From Ectothiorhodospira shaposhnikovii (lineage in GTDB: Bacteria; Pseudomonadota; Gammaproteobacteria; Ectothiorhodospirales; Ectothiorhodospiraceae), in the NCBI RefSeq assembly GCF_016584105.1, contig NZ_NRSM01000009.1:1-64000 (forward strand): 64,000 nt of DNA. Direction: 5' to 3'. This document shows, piece by piece, positions 38,545-48,813 of this stretch (positions within the stretch are counted from its first letter, which is position 1; each line of letters begins with the position of its first letter). The notes below the pieces were generated by a model. It saw only the letters and a program-made list of their open reading frames with translations, searched no databases and was not told the origin of the DNA. Made by a program: the position numbers and the translations under genes.

Positions 38545-39702
38545 TCAGCCGGGATCCTTACCCATGGGGTGGTACTGGTCACCCATGGTGAAGTACCGGT
38601 CTGTTTCCAGCAGTGACGGTTCGGCAAAACGGTCCCGGATGGCCAGTATTTCGGGCACCAGCCTGAAAAACAATTCGGTGAGGTGGGGGTCGAAATGACT
38701 GCCACTGGAATTGCGGATCAGATCCAGGGCATCCTGAACCGGCCAGGCCTTCTTGTAGGTCCGCTCGGAAGTCAGGGCATCGAACACATCCGCCAGCGCG
38801 ACGATACGCCCGCTCACAGGGATCTGTTCCCCGCTCAGCCCCAGAGGATAACCGCTGCCATCCCACTTCTCGTGGTGAGTCAGGGCAATCTCTCTTGCCA
38901 GATTCAGCACACCGGACTCATCACCGCCGAGTATGTCCCCGCCGATGATGGTGTGGGATTGCATGATGCGCCATTCCTCCGGGGTCAACTTGCCGGGCTT
39001 TAGCAGAATATGGTCCGGAATACCGATCTTGCCCACATCATGCATGGGACTGGCATGAAGCATGCGCTCGCACTGTGCATGGCTCCACCCCAGATGACGG
39101 GCCAGCAACTCGCAGGTGTGGCTCACGCGGAGAATGTGGTAACCGGTCTCATTGTCGCGATACTCCGCGGCCCGCCCCAGACGCTGCACCACCTGCAGGC
39201 GGGTGCTGCGAATCTCTTCAGTGCGTTCGCGCACCATTTGCTCCAGCACATCCTTTTGGTCATGGGTCATACGATGTGCAAGCTGCACATCGAGCATGTT
39301 ACGGACCCTGGCCAGCACTTCGGCACGGTCAAATGGCTTGCCGATGAAATCTCGCGCTCCCACATTGAGGGCACGCAACATGTACTCGCGGCTGGCCTGC
39401 GCGGTGAGTACGAGGATCGGCGGCACCAGGGGGTCATCCAGTGCACTGAACTGCTCCATGACCTGGAATCCATCCAGATAGGGCATCTGGATATCCAGCA
39501 GGATCAGGTCAGTCCTTTCCGCCCGGTAGGCATTCATGACCTCGCGTGGATCCTGCACCATGACCAGATTGCCGTAACCATCACTTCGCAGCAGACGCTC
39601 CATCAGGATCAGGTTGGCACGCTCATCGTCCACAACCATGATGCGGGCTGAGTTGCGATCAAGCTGGTACTGTCCATCCTGATTTCGATGACCGTATTTC
39701 AC
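38545..39702 (-). CDS. REC-HD-GYP response regulator, predicted c-di-GMP phosphodiesterase
   Basis: A receiver (~20-140, phosphoacceptor in LILLDIQMPYLDG) joined to an HD-GYP domain (~170-365), 385 residues. The HD pair lies in MHDVGKIGIPDHILLKPGKL and the GYP signature in HHEKWDGSGYPLG, so the catalytic site looks intact, as in RpfG, which hydrolyses c-di-GMP to GMP. The start is a GTG at 39702; the following lysine-rich stretch fits. It is the last gene of the run that begins with cheY and lies 16 bases after the REC-PP2C gene, so it is a likely output of the CheA relay. Other stress-linked kinases could also phosphorylate it. Confidence 0.93.
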   Translation of the reverse strand: MKYGHRNQDGQYQLDRNSARIMVVDDERANLILMERLLRSDGYGNLVMVQDPREVMNAYRAERTDLILLDIQMPYLDGFQVMEQFSALDDPLVPPILVLTAQASREYMLRALNVGARDFIGKPFDRAEVLARVRNMLDVQLAHRMTHDQKDVLEQMVRERTEEIRSTRLQVVQRLGRAAEYRDNETGYHILRVSHTCELLARHLGWSHAQCERMLHASPMHDVGKIGIPDHILLKPGKLTPEEWRIMQSHTIIGGDILGGDESGVLNLAREIALTHHEKWDGSGYPLGLSGEQIPVSGRIVALADVFDALTSERTYKKAWPVQDALDLIRNSSGSHFDPHLTELFFRLVPEILAIRDRFAEPSLLETDRYFTMGDQYHPMGKDPG

Positions 39703-39718
39703 AAATCTTTACCCATGA

Positions 39719-41452
39719 TCAGGCACATCGATAGACAGCCTCCACCTGCGTACCCTGATTGTAATAATTGACTGATTCGCATAACTCCCTGACGAGGGCG
39801 ATACCACGCCCCCAAGGCCTGACCGAAACATGCAACGGCTCACAGGGCCTGTCAATGTCAAACCCCTGACCACTGTCCGTGATGGTAATCCTGACCTTGC
39901 TGGCCGGCGAGTCAGGCTCATAGTGCAGGTCCACTCGAATGCTGCCGACGGGAACCGCCGCAAGGCGGTTTTCCCGTTCAGTGTAGTATGAAGAAAATCC
40001 GTCGGGTGTCGTTTTCATCCAGGAGGGAAGCTTGAGCACCCCGTGCTCCAGTGCGTTGGCATAGAGCTCGTGGAGAATGGTTTCCAGGGAACCCACATGC
40101 TCCCAGAGTTCCTCAAGCAACCCCAGAGACGCAAGTAACGACTCCACCGAGGGAATACTGCCAAGACGCTCATCCCTCAACACGATGGAACAGGAGCATT
40201 CCCCCGTATGGGATGGGTATTGAACGGTGCTTGCGGACATTCTGCCGAAGAGCCTTGGCACAAACGGAATCTCAACGACACCAATGTCATCCTGAGGTTG
40301 AGTCTCCTTGCAGTGAGCATCCAGAGCCGGTTCAAGTGCCGTCATCAAGCTGCTGCCATGCCGCCAGCTTTCGATCAGAGATTTCAAGCCCGTCTCACCA
40401 AATGAACGGCCCTGAGTGTCCCGCACCTCAAGCAACCCATCCGTCATGAGAAGCACGCGATCTCCCCTCTTCAGGGGGGCTTCACGGGGCACGTCACGCT
40501 CCGTGAGCTCGGGCATGATCCCCAGAGGCAGGGAATGGGAAGACAGCCTGCGAATTCCATCCGCATGGCACAGCATGGCATCCGGCATGCCGCCATTCCA
40601 CCAACGCATGACATCTCCGGAGGCAGGCAAGGTCACCATGCAGGCACACATGAAGCGATCGGCGGGTAACACCCGGTATAGTTTGCTATTGATTTCCTCC
40701 AGCACCATTTCATCCACCACGCCCTTGCGGGTCATGGAATGAAAGGCGTCGGATACAGGCAGTGCGCCGATAGCCGCAGCAAGACCGTGCCCGGTGAAGT
40801 CACCCAGCAGGACCCGCAGACTGCCGTCGGGAAGATACTGGCTCAAAAAAAGATCCCCGTTGAACGTCGCCGCCGGCCGCAGCAACAGCCCGAGATGCTC
40901 TCTCGCCACATTGCGATCATTGACAGCATAGCTGAAGATCCGCTCCGCAAGGGCCTGCTCCTGTCTGTCGATTTCCAGTAACCCGGCCAGCATCCGGTTT
41001 TTGGCGGCGATGCTGCGATGCAGGTCACGCACCCTTTCCATGGCGACGATGCGCGCCTTGAGAATGGTGAAGCTGAAGGGCTTGGACAAGGAGTCGTCGC
41101 CACCGACCTCGATACAGCGGACCTGGGAGTGATCATCATGCAGCGCGGTAAGGAAGATCACGGGCACGAAATCCGCGCCGGACCGCGCCTTGATCCTGCG
41201 CGTCGTCTCAAAACCATCCATGCCCGGCATCATCACGTCCATGAAGATGATATCGGGGGATGAGGCGTCGAACAGGCTCAGGGCCTGATACCCATCCTCC
41301 GCCTCGATGACGTGGAATCCTTCTCGCCTGAGCATGGTACCGAGGAGGAGCCGGTTCGTGGCTTCATCGTCCACGATCAATGCCGTGCCACGGTGTCCCA
41401 CCGAACCGTCAACATCCTGCCTTGCGCTGGGTGTGGTCGCGCGAGAACCCAT
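39719..41452 (-). CDS. REC-PP2C phosphatase-serine kinase regulator (HsbR/CrsR-like partner-switch hub)
   Basis: A 577-residue three-domain protein. The receiver (~20-140) has phosphoacceptor Asp in IIFMDVMMPGMDG. A SpoIIE-type PP2C phosphatase (~180-390) keeps the metal-binding motifs NGDLF, LGDFTGHGL, LLMTDGLLE and QPQDDIGVV. A C-terminal HATPase/anti-sigma-kinase domain (~430-575) has HELYANALEHG, ITDSGQGFD and GRGIALVREL. This is the architecture of HsbR (Pseudomonas) and CrsR (Shewanella), in which the receiver's phosphorylation sets the balance between kinase and phosphatase activity on a small STAS protein. The STAS partner is encoded ten bases upstream. All sites look functional. Confidence 0.92.
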   Translation of the reverse strand: MGSRATTPSARQDVDGSVGHRGTALIVDDEATNRLLLGTMLRREGFHVIEAEDGYQALSLFDASSPDIIFMDVMMPGMDGFETTRRIKARSGADFVPVIFLTALHDDHSQVRCIEVGGDDSLSKPFSFTILKARIVAMERVRDLHRSIAAKNRMLAGLLEIDRQEQALAERIFSYAVNDRNVAREHLGLLLRPAATFNGDLFLSQYLPDGSLRVLLGDFTGHGLAAAIGALPVSDAFHSMTRKGVVDEMVLEEINSKLYRVLPADRFMCACMVTLPASGDVMRWWNGGMPDAMLCHADGIRRLSSHSLPLGIMPELTERDVPREAPLKRGDRVLLMTDGLLEVRDTQGRSFGETGLKSLIESWRHGSSLMTALEPALDAHCKETQPQDDIGVVEIPFVPRLFGRMSASTVQYPSHTGECSCSIVLRDERLGSIPSVESLLASLGLLEELWEHVGSLETILHELYANALEHGVLKLPSWMKTTPDGFSSYYTERENRLAAVPVGSIRVDLHYEPDSPASKVRITITDSGQGFDIDRPCEPLHVSVRPWGRGIALVRELCESVNYYNQGTQVEAVYRCA

Positions 41453-41462
41453 CGACCGGCAC

Positions 41463-41768
41463 CTATGCCAGAATGAACAGACGATCGAAGTTGGCTATTT
41501 TCAGTATTCTCATGACATCACCGGTACATCCCTCAATCGTCACCCGACCGATGTCCGCACCCGCGTGTTCTCTCAACAGCAGCAGCATCCCGAGGGCCGA
41601 ACTGTCCAGGTAACTGGCCTCGGACAGATCCACCAGATAACGCGCGAAACCCGGTGGAATATCCCGATAGGCATCCCTGAATGGACGGTGCTCGGAAAAA
41701 TCGAAACGTCCCTGAATCCTGATGGTAATGAGACTGTTCTGCTCATCAATGTGGCGGCTGATACTCAT
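41463..41768 (-). CDS. STAS-domain anti-sigma factor antagonist (HsbA/CrsA-like)
   Basis: A 101-residue STAS protein. The phosphorylatable serine lies in DLSEASYLDSSALGMLLLL (Ser56/Ser57), the typical antagonist motif. The neighbouring REC-PP2C-kinase protein (next gene, ten bases on) would phosphorylate and dephosphorylate it. In the HsbA and CrsA systems the dephospho form binds an anti-sigma factor or cyclase, releasing another partner. The final target here (sigma factor, cyclase or other) is not visible from sequence; RpoS is one candidate. Confidence 0.92.
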   Translation of the reverse strand: MSISRHIDEQNSLITIRIQGRFDFSEHRPFRDAYRDIPPGFARYLVDLSEASYLDSSALGMLLLLREHAGADIGRVTIEGCTGDVMRILKIANFDRLFILA

Positions 41769-41843
41769 GAATCATGCTCCGAAAACAATAGAATCATCGA
41801 CTGGCCATCAACCGGGAACCGGTCGAAACACCGCATGTCCGGT

Positions 41844-42908
41844 TCAGGAGGAAGCCTTGAGCAGGGCAGAGGCTATCTCATGCAACGGCAACACTTTGGA
41901 GGCCCCGCCACGCTTGACCGCCTCGCCCGGCATGCCCCAGACCACACTGCTGGCTTCATCCTGGGCAACAGTGAAAACCCCTGCGTCGTGAAGTTCCTTG
42001 AGCCCCTGGGCGCCATCAATTCCCATGCCGGTCAGTAACGCGGCACAAGCATTGGTCCCGGCAGACTGAACCACCGAACGAAACAGCACGTCCACGCTGG
42101 GACGATGGCGGTTAACCGGCGCAGCCTGACTGAGCTGGCAGACATAGCGGGATCCATCCCTGACCACCAGCAGATGATGGTCCCCGGGAGCAATGTAGAC
42201 ATGACCATTGACCAGACGATCACCATTTTCAGCTTCCCGGACCACCAGCGGGCTCTGGCGATTCATACGCTCCGCCCAGGCCCGGCTGAAACCAGCCGGT
42301 ATGTGCTGGGCCACCACCACGGCGGGGCAATCGGGAGGCAATCCCATGAGCACATCCTTGACTGCTTCCGTCCCCCCCGTGGAGGCACCGATTGCCAGCA
42401 CACGATCCGTGGTACGCCATTGCCCGGCAGATGGGCGCTTTGGTACCACCTCATCCACAGAATAACGAACGGGAGGCGGAGCCAGCGTCATCCGGCTGCG
42501 CGGACGGGCAATCGCCGCCATTCTTACCTTGGCCATCAATTCCTGGCTGTAATCAGTCAATGCACGGGTGACATCAAGGGTCGGCTTTGTGACAAAATCC
42601 ACCGCGCCCAACTCAAGGGCCTGAAGGGTGACATCGGCGCCCCGAGCCGTCAAGGAGGAGACCATGACCACCGGCATGGGACGCAACCGCATGAGATTGC
42701 GAAGAAAAGTGAGTCCGTCCATACGCGGCATTTCCACGTCAAGGGTAAGGACATCCGGACTCAGCTGCTTGATCCGCTCCCGGGCCACAAAGGGATCCTG
42801 GGCGGTGCCCACCACCTCGATGTCAGGGGCTGCGCTCAGGATCTCACTCAGCACCTTTCTGACCAGCGCGGAGTCATCCACGATCAGTACGCGAATTTTA
42901 TTGTTCAC
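41844..42908 (-). CDS. cheB: Chemotaxis protein-glutamate methylesterase/deamidase CheB
   Basis: The adaptation enzyme that removes methyl groups from chemoreceptors. The receiver has phosphoacceptor Asp57 in DVLTLDVEMPRMDG. The C-terminal esterase keeps the Ser176 (AIGASTGG), His202 (VAQHIPAG) and Asp298 (GMGIDGAQG) triad. The frame allows a TTG at 42974, but the GTG at 42908 is preceded by GAGGA and starts three residues before IRVLIVDD, so it is preferred (354 residues). It lies between the second MCP and the STAS gene in a co-directional cluster. Confidence 0.93.
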   Translation of the reverse strand: MNNKIRVLIVDDSALVRKVLSEILSAAPDIEVVGTAQDPFVARERIKQLSPDVLTLDVEMPRMDGLTFLRNLMRLRPMPVVMVSSLTARGADVTLQALELGAVDFVTKPTLDVTRALTDYSQELMAKVRMAAIARPRSRMTLAPPPVRYSVDEVVPKRPSAGQWRTTDRVLAIGASTGGTEAVKDVLMGLPPDCPAVVVAQHIPAGFSRAWAERMNRQSPLVVREAENGDRLVNGHVYIAPGDHHLLVVRDGSRYVCQLSQAAPVNRHRPSVDVLFRSVVQSAGTNACAALLTGMGIDGAQGLKELHDAGVFTVAQDEASSVVWGMPGEAVKRGGASKVLPLHEIASALLKASS

Positions 42909-42970
42909 ACAATCCTCATCATGAAGTTCTTCACTGGCCGAACGAACAGGAACGGAATCGCCAGTCCAGA

Positions 42971-44197
42971 TCAAAAGAACTCGATTTCACCCTCGTCCAT
43001 GGACTTCTGATGCACGGGCCGATGGGATGCCTCCCGTAACTCTGAGCGCAACAGCTCAAGCCGCTTTCTGGCCTCATCCAGTTGCAACCGGGACTCACCC
43101 TGCCCAGCCAGCGGCAGTTGTCGCAACTCGGTAATGAATCGCTCCATGAAGTCAATCCTGCGAAAGGCCCGCTCCAGAACCTGAGTGGCAATATCCTCAA
43201 ACTGCAACAGGCGCACGGCGGCACCCACATTCTGCTGCAACTGCCCAACCCCTTCTGAAACCCGACTCAGGCCATGCTCCATGGTCTGGTTCAGCATCTT
43301 TGCCTGGTCCATCATGTCATCGACCGTACCCTTCGCCGTGATTGAGGCATTCATGTCCTGGGATGCCATGCGGCCGACGATCTCGCGGGTATGGTCAAAC
43401 ACGCGGCTCGCCTGCTCCACCAAGGTGCGGATCTGTTCGTTGAATTGGTGGGAATCCCGTGACAACTTGCGCACTTCTTGAGCAACAACAGCAAAGCCTC
43501 TGCCGGCTTCTCCCGCCCTGGCCGCTTCGATGGCGGCATTGAGTGCAAGCAGATTGGTCTGACCAGCAATATGTTTGGCGCTGTCCAGCAATGAAAAGAT
43601 CTCATCCATCTGCTTTGAAAGGTCATCCACTTGATGAGCCACGTCCACGCTGTGCTTGCTGATTTCAACCAGCATCTGCACTTGATCATTCATCACCCGT
43701 GAGTTCTCAAGGATGAATGTATTCATGTCGAAGACTTCGGCGGACCCACTGTTACCGGCAAGATCTCCCACCAGGGTCACAAGCAGTTGCTGCTGCTCCT
43801 CGGAAACAAAGGACAGGTTTTCGAAACTCTTACGCAGATCAGCGGCCGCGTGGGAAACCAGCTTCAATGTCTGTCCTACCAGCTCACGCAGTTCGGTGAT
43901 CTCGGTTGCCATCAGCTTGTCTATTTCCAGCACCAGTTCCCACAACGCCCGGTCTTGCCCCTGGGAGGCATCCTCCTGGATGGCAGTAACCTGCCGGCGC
44001 GCTCTGGATGCCTTCTCCCGAGCCCGCACCAAAAGGAATGACGAGGGCCATATCAGACCCACCAGCAGAACCCCCAACCATCCGGGCAACACCGAGGGAA
44101 ACAGCATGGCAAGAAAAAAAAATACAAGGGTGCTCAAAACTGCCGCCCAATGATCCGCCAACACGGCCAGGAATGATGGTGCGTTGCTGTCCTGCAT
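42971..44197 (-). CDS. Methyl-accepting chemotaxis-type transducer lacking a periplasmic sensor
   Basis: A 408-residue transducer. Two hydrophobic stretches (residues ~8-55, [21 protein letters not shown] and [20 protein letters not shown]) are separated by only a few residues, so almost nothing projects into the periplasm. The signalling hairpin has [20 protein letters not shown] and [12 protein letters not shown]. The adaptation regions look short and no HAMP is evident. The C-terminus EGEIEFF lacks a xWxxF pentapeptide. Such proteins may sense membrane or cytoplasmic state, or act with another receptor. The ATG at 44197 lies 7 bases after GAGGAG, better than the ATG at 44212. Confidence 0.85.
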   Translation of the reverse strand: MQDSNAPSFLAVLADHWAAVLSTLVFFFLAMLFPSVLPGWLGVLLVGLIWPSSFLLVRAREKASRARRQVTAIQEDASQGQDRALWELVLEIDKLMATEITELRELVGQTLKLVSHAAADLRKSFENLSFVSEEQQQLLVTLVGDLAGNSGSAEVFDMNTFILENSRVMNDQVQMLVEISKHSVDVAHQVDDLSKQMDEIFSLLDSAKHIAGQTNLLALNAAIEAARAGEAGRGFAVVAQEVRKLSRDSHQFNEQIRTLVEQASRVFDHTREIVGRMASQDMNASITAKGTVDDMMDQAKMLNQTMEHGLSRVSEGVGQLQQNVGAAVRLLQFEDIATQVLERAFRRIDFMERFITELRQLPLAGQGESRLQLDEARKRLELLRSELREASHRPVHQKSMDEGEIEFF

Positions 44198-44276
44198 ATG
44201 TTGACTCCTCATGTTCTATACACTCCCTGGACAGAAATGGGTTCCCATCCGCCCATGCACCAGTCATCCCGATGCA

Positions 44277-44888
44277 TCAGGAAAACAATTCCACCTCCCC
44301 CGACATGGGGGACTGACGAAGTCTCTGGCTGTATCTCAACTCACGGTCAAGGATGGTTTCATTCTTCAGCGTCTTGAGCCTGCGCACCAACACCCTTCCA
44401 TCGGAAATGCGGAAATACACTTTTCGGGGATAAATCCCCATGAGATCCCTTGCCACGATGGGAATACCCTCGGCGTTGAGATAGTCAACCGCAAAACGTG
44501 CATTCCGCTCTCCCACCGGATTATGGGTGAATCCCTGAAGAACATTCCCGCCGCCGAAGATCTTTGCCTCAAGATTCTCCCGCCGGGCACCCAGCTTGAG
44601 GACTTCATTGATGAGGATCGCCATGGAGTAATCACCGTAGCGCATGGCGCTACCCACACGGGCATCTTCTCCCCGCCGGTCATCCGGCAGCATGAAATGA
44701 TTCAAGCCTCCGATACCGCTCACCCGATCCCGGATGCAAGCCCCGACACAGGAACCCAACACGGTCACCAGCATGAGGTCCAGTCCGGTAACATAGTATT
44801 CTCCCGGAAGGATCTTGACGGCGTTGATCTCGAAATGCCTGTCAAAATAATGATTTTTCGCCAATACATTTTCATGGGTATTCTTCAT
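44277..44888 (-). CDS. cheD: Chemoreceptor glutamine deamidase CheD
   Basis: CheD deamidates receptor glutamines so they can be methylated and tunes the chemosensory system. The catalytic Cys47 is in VTVLGSCVGACIRD and His64 in GGLNHFMLPDD. The frame opens at 45113, but homology begins at the ATG at 44888, which overlaps the cheR stop codon as ATGA; the product is then 203 residues. Coupling to cheR fits co-regulated adaptation enzymes. Confidence 0.93.
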   Translation of the reverse strand: MKNTHENVLAKNHYFDRHFEINAVKILPGEYYVTGLDLMLVTVLGSCVGACIRDRVSGIGGLNHFMLPDDRRGEDARVGSAMRYGDYSMAILINEVLKLGARRENLEAKIFGGGNVLQGFTHNPVGERNARFAVDYLNAEGIPIVARDLMGIYPRKVYFRISDGRVLVRRLKTLKNETILDRELRYSQRLRQSPMSGEVELFS

Positions 44889-45727
44889 TCGCAGAGCGAT
44901 TGGCTCCTCCTGACAGGCTCGTAAATGGTTTTTCCCCTGAGACGGAACAGGTCCGTGGCATGGGCCAGACTCTCCGAATGTCCCACAAAGAGGAGGGAAT
45001 CGGGAGTCATGAGCTGATGAAAGCGCTGCATCAGCCTGTATTGTGTCGGCTTGTCGAAATAGATCAGTACATTTCGGCAAAAAATGACATCGAAAGGCCC
45101 CTTGAGGGGCCATGCCGCCCCCAGAAGATTCAACGTCCGGAAAGTCACCAGCCTTCTGACTTCAGGCCGCATCCGCACCATGCCCGCATTGCTTCCGAAG
45201 CCCCGCAAAAAAAAACGCTTCACGTCTCCCTCGGGCACTTTGCTTACCCGATCCGAATGGTAAATACCCTGGGCGGCCTGCCTGATCACCTGACTATCCA
45301 GATCCGTGGCCAGTATCCTCACGGGAGGATTCCAGACACCAAAGGCGTTGATGGCCGTCATGGCGATGGTGTAAGGCTCCTCCCCCGTGGAACAGCCGGC
45401 GGACCAGATTCGCAGCGGGCGTTCGACACGTGCCCTGGCACTGGCAAGATGCTCGGCCAACACGGGAAAATGATGGGATTCCCTGAAAAAAGCGGTCAGA
45501 TTAGTGGTCAGGGCATTGACGAACTCCTCCCATTCGGCCCCATCCTCCATCAGGGCATCCAGATAAACCTGGAATGATGTCATGCCGTTTGCACGCAGCC
45601 GCCTTGCCAGTCGGCTGTAAACCATATCCCGCTTGGTCAGGCTCAGTGAAATCCCTGCATGGGTATAAATGAGACTTCGAATGCGCTCGAAATCCTGATC
45701 CGTGAAGACAAACTCACGCTGGCGCAT
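44885..45727 (-). CDS. cheR: Chemotaxis protein-glutamate O-methyltransferase CheR
   Basis: A SAM-dependent methyltransferase that methylates receptor glutamates, 280 residues. The N-terminal helical domain (FERIRSLIYTHAGISLSLTKRDMVYSRLARRL) and the catalytic domain with IWSAGCSTGEEPYTIAM and DVIFCRNVLIYFDKPTQ are typical. No TPR or PAS fusion is present. The beta-subdomain that binds a C-terminal receptor pentapeptide is expected in this region, and the upstream MCP carries a matching peptide. Overlaps cheD by ATGA. Confidence 0.95.
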   Translation of the reverse strand: MRQREFVFTDQDFERIRSLIYTHAGISLSLTKRDMVYSRLARRLRANGMTSFQVYLDALMEDGAEWEEFVNALTTNLTAFFRESHHFPVLAEHLASARARVERPLRIWSAGCSTGEEPYTIAMTAINAFGVWNPPVRILATDLDSQVIRQAAQGIYHSDRVSKVPEGDVKRFFLRGFGSNAGMVRMRPEVRRLVTFRTLNLLGAAWPLKGPFDVIFCRNVLIYFDKPTQYRLMQRFHQLMTPDSLLFVGHSESLAHATDLFRLRGKTIYEPVRRSQSLCE

Positions 45728-45804
45728 GAAAGGCTGATCTCATCACCAAATCCTCACCGTCCGTACCCAGGGAAACGGCCCCCAAGGGTCCAATCCCTGA
45801 AAAA

Positions 45805-48273
45805 CTAGAATTCCTCCCACTCATCCTCGGACGGGCTGTGACCAGGCGAAGTTTTTTTCGAACCGGCGGCTCCCGGCCTCGCACCGTGGGTCTTCGATGA
45901 GAGACGCGGGGTCCCCTGGGATACGGATTTTGATGCCCCCCTGACTGGCGGGATCTTCCGTTGAGCCGGCGCCGCAGCCGCCAACAAAGGCGTGCCGGAT
46001 GGTGCTCTTGCGGCATCATCAATACGAAACACATTGACCGCCCGGGCCAGGCCCTGGGCCTGTTCCTCAAGAGACTCGGCCGCGGCGGCGGCCTCTTCCA
46101 CCAGGGACGCATTCTGCTGGGTCACGTCGTCCATCTGGGTCACTGCAGTATTGACCTGCTCTATGCCCGAACTCTGCTCATCGGCGGCGGCGGAGATTTC
46201 GGAGATGAGATCAGCCACGCGCTTGATCTGATTCACCATCTCCTCCATGGCGTCACCGGCTTCAAGCACCAGCGTGCTCCCCTCACTGATGGTTGCGGCA
46301 TCCTCCGCGATCAAGGCCTTGATCTCCTTGGCCGCGGACGCGGAACGCTGGGCCAGATTCCTCACCTCTCCGGCCACGACCGCAAATCCGCGCCCCTGCT
46401 CACCGGCACGGGCTGCCTCCACGGCGGCATTCAGGGCAAGGATATTGGTCTGGAAGGCGATACCGTCGATGACCGCAATGATCTCGCTGACCTTTTCGGA
46501 GCTCTCGGTGATGGCCTTCATGGAAGCCACTGCGGCGCGCACTTTTTCCCCACCGGTGGTGGCGGTTTCACGGGCCGTATTGGAAAGCTGGTTGGCCTGG
46601 CGGGCATTATCCGCGGTCTGTTTCACCGTGGATGTCAGCTCCTCCATGCTGGAAGCGGTTTCCTCCAGACTGGAGGCCTGCTCCTCGGTACGCTGGGACA
46701 GGTCGGCATTGCCCATGGATATTTCCCGCGCCGCAGTATTGATGGCGTCCACGGATTCCTTGATCTGAGAAATCAACTCCCTGAGGCGGGACACGGTGGT
46801 ATTGGTGTCGTCCTTGAGCTGGCCGAAGGTACCTTCGTACTGCCCCGTGACCTGCTGGGTGAGATCGCCATGAGAGACCGCATCCAGGACCCGGGCCACT
46901 TCCGCCAATCCGGAGGCGGTCTTTTCCATCAGGGTGTTAACACCCTCACCCAGGCGTTTGAAGAACCCCGTCAGCTCGCCTGTGGGGATACGTTTGGAGA
47001 AATCCCCCTTGACGGCACCTTCCACCAGTGTACTGACCTGTTCTTCCACCATCAGCTCTTGAGTGCGATCCGTCCATTCCATCACCACCCCGACCCGCTC
47101 TCCCGAATCATTCATGATGGGATTGGCCACCAGACGGAAGGTTCGAACTCCGATCCTGATCTGGGTATCAAGTGTGGAACGCATGGTCTCCATCATCTGA
47201 CGTTGGTGGGAGGGATTCTTGTGGAAGATATCCACATTGGAGCCCAGAATCTGATCAGGATTGAAATTCGGCAGATCCTTGCGGATGTCGTTGGCGGCGC
47301 GGCGGAACATCTCCAGGACCGCCTGATTGACGTAGATGATCTGACCGCCAGGATCCGACACCATCACACTGGACGATACGCTATCCAGTGCGTAGCGGAT
47401 GCGCAGGTTCTCGGCCGAGATGCGCCGGGTTTCGGCAATATCCGCCTTGAGCTTGGCTTGCATCTCGGACAGCCCCCTGAGGGCCAGACCGATCTCGTCC
47501 TTGCGATTATCCTGGATCTTCTGATCATAATGCCCCTCGCCGATGGCGGCGAAATGTGTGACCAGTGAACGAAGCGGGCGAACCAGACTGATGAACGTCA
47601 GTGTGGCCAGCCCAATGGCAAGGATGACCGTGATGGCGGCCAGCCAGATGACCTTGCGAATCTCTGCCTGGGAATCCGCGACCGCCTGAGTGGCCTGGGC
47701 CGTGGCACGGGCCATGTTGCCTTCCACCAGCTCATCGAAAGTGGCACCCATGGTGTTTGAAATGGGGATCATGCGGTGCATGATGTCCCGGTATTCATTC
47801 ATCAGCTGGTCGAAACGCGCCGGATCCGTGGTGCTGATCATCTCCTGGAGCAAGCGGTCAAGGTCGACGTAGATGGTCCTCCAGGCCAGATATTCACCCG
47901 TCAGCCGGGTGAATATCCGTCGCCCTTCTTCCGTCAATCGGGGAATGTCGCTGATCTCGGCCCAGTTGCGATCGATATTCTCCCAGGACCGCACCCGCTG
48001 GCCGGCAATGCTGCGCAGGCCCGCCTTGTCCACATAGGCGTCATGATGGACCAGAACCTCCATCGTCTGGGCACGGATAGCCATCCGTTCGGTATTGAGG
48101 CTGGTCAACGCCCGCATGGATGGCAGACGGTTATCCCGGATCTGCTGCGAATAGCCGGACCAGCTGCTGAAACCCACATAGGCCTCATAAGCGGCATATC
48201 CCAGAGCCAGAATCAGCACCCCACCGAGGAAACCGATCTTGATTCCTGCTGAAAGATTGTCGAACCAGCGCAT
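45805..48273 (-). CDS. Methyl-accepting chemotaxis protein with CheR-docking C-terminus
   Basis: An 822-residue transmembrane receptor. TM1 ([21 protein letters not shown]) and TM2 ([21 protein letters not shown]) bracket a four-helix-bundle periplasmic domain (~35-185). Next come HAMP (~210-270), a PAS (~285-400; [21 protein letters not shown]), a second HAMP-like stretch and the signalling domain with [28 protein letters not shown] shared by all MCPs. The last residues, DEWEEF, fit the xWxxF pentapeptide that tethers CheR. The frame starts at 48288, but the ATG at 48273 begins the natural N-terminus [10 protein letters not shown]. It is the probable main receptor of this cluster. Confidence 0.94.
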   Translation of the reverse strand: MRWFDNLSAGIKIGFLGGVLILALGYAAYEAYVGFSSWSGYSQQIRDNRLPSMRALTSLNTERMAIRAQTMEVLVHHDAYVDKAGLRSIAGQRVRSWENIDRNWAEISDIPRLTEEGRRIFTRLTGEYLAWRTIYVDLDRLLQEMISTTDPARFDQLMNEYRDIMHRMIPISNTMGATFDELVEGNMARATAQATQAVADSQAEIRKVIWLAAITVILAIGLATLTFISLVRPLRSLVTHFAAIGEGHYDQKIQDNRKDEIGLALRGLSEMQAKLKADIAETRRISAENLRIRYALDSVSSSVMVSDPGGQIIYVNQAVLEMFRRAANDIRKDLPNFNPDQILGSNVDIFHKNPSHQRQMMETMRSTLDTQIRIGVRTFRLVANPIMNDSGERVGVVMEWTDRTQELMVEEQVSTLVEGAVKGDFSKRIPTGELTGFFKRLGEGVNTLMEKTASGLAEVARVLDAVSHGDLTQQVTGQYEGTFGQLKDDTNTTVSRLRELISQIKESVDAINTAAREISMGNADLSQRTEEQASSLEETASSMEELTSTVKQTADNARQANQLSNTARETATTGGEKVRAAVASMKAITESSEKVSEIIAVIDGIAFQTNILALNAAVEAARAGEQGRGFAVVAGEVRNLAQRSASAAKEIKALIAEDAATISEGSTLVLEAGDAMEEMVNQIKRVADLISEISAAADEQSSGIEQVNTAVTQMDDVTQQNASLVEEAAAAAESLEEQAQGLARAVNVFRIDDAARAPSGTPLLAAAAPAQRKIPPVRGASKSVSQGTPRLSSKTHGARPGAAGSKKTSPGHSPSEDEWEEF

Positions 48274-48309
48274 GTGCGTATCCCCCACCGGGTTCCTTCG
48301 TGAAGACGG

Positions 48310-48813
48310 CTAGACCGAGCCGGACTGAACCTGATCCACCAATCCCATCTCACCGCTGCTCATCAACTTTTCAATGTCCACAACGATGACCATTCGCTCT
48401 TCAAGGGTGGCCAGCCCCTCGATATAGGCCGTATCCAGGAGGGCACCGAATTCCGGGGCAGGATGTATCTGCTCCGGCTTGAGGGCAATGACATCGGATA
48501 CCCCATCCACCACCATGCCGACGACCCGGCCACCGATGTTCAGGATGATGACCACGGTGAACTGGTTATACTCCACCGTGCCCAGATGAAATTTCAGCCG
48601 CATATCGATGATCGGGACGATCACCCCGCGCATGTTGATCACGCCCTTGATGAAATCAGGGGAATTCGCAATCTTGGTGACTGCGTCATAGCCACGTATT
48701 TCCTGTACGTTGAGGATGTCGATGCCGTATTCCTCATCACCCAAGGTAAAAGTCAGGTATTCACGGCTTTCATCACTACTGATGACGGCCTTGCCCCGCG
48801 CTGTTTCAGTCAT
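48310..48813 (-). CDS. cheW: Chemotaxis coupling protein CheW
   Basis: The adaptor that links receptors to CheA, 167 residues, a single CheW domain. Typical stretches include [48 protein letters not shown] and [10 protein letters not shown]. It overlaps the cheA stop codon by ATGA, so stoichiometric production with the kinase is likely. It starts the segment cheW-mcp-cheR-cheD. Confidence 0.95.
   Translation of the reverse strand: MTETARGKAVISSDESREYLTFTLGDEEYGIDILNVQEIRGYDAVTKIANSPDFIKGVINMRGVIVPIIDMRLKFHLGTVEYNQFTVVIILNIGGRVVGMVVDGVSDVIALKPEQIHPAPEFGALLDTAYIEGLATLEERMVIVVDIEKLMSSGEMGLVDQVQSGSV

Noticed and set aside
36091-38616. 841-codon plus-strand open frame over thrC and hom
   Set aside because: It is antisense to two well-supported enzymes and has the His/Asp/Gly-rich shadow composition; no domain or ribosome binding site supports it.
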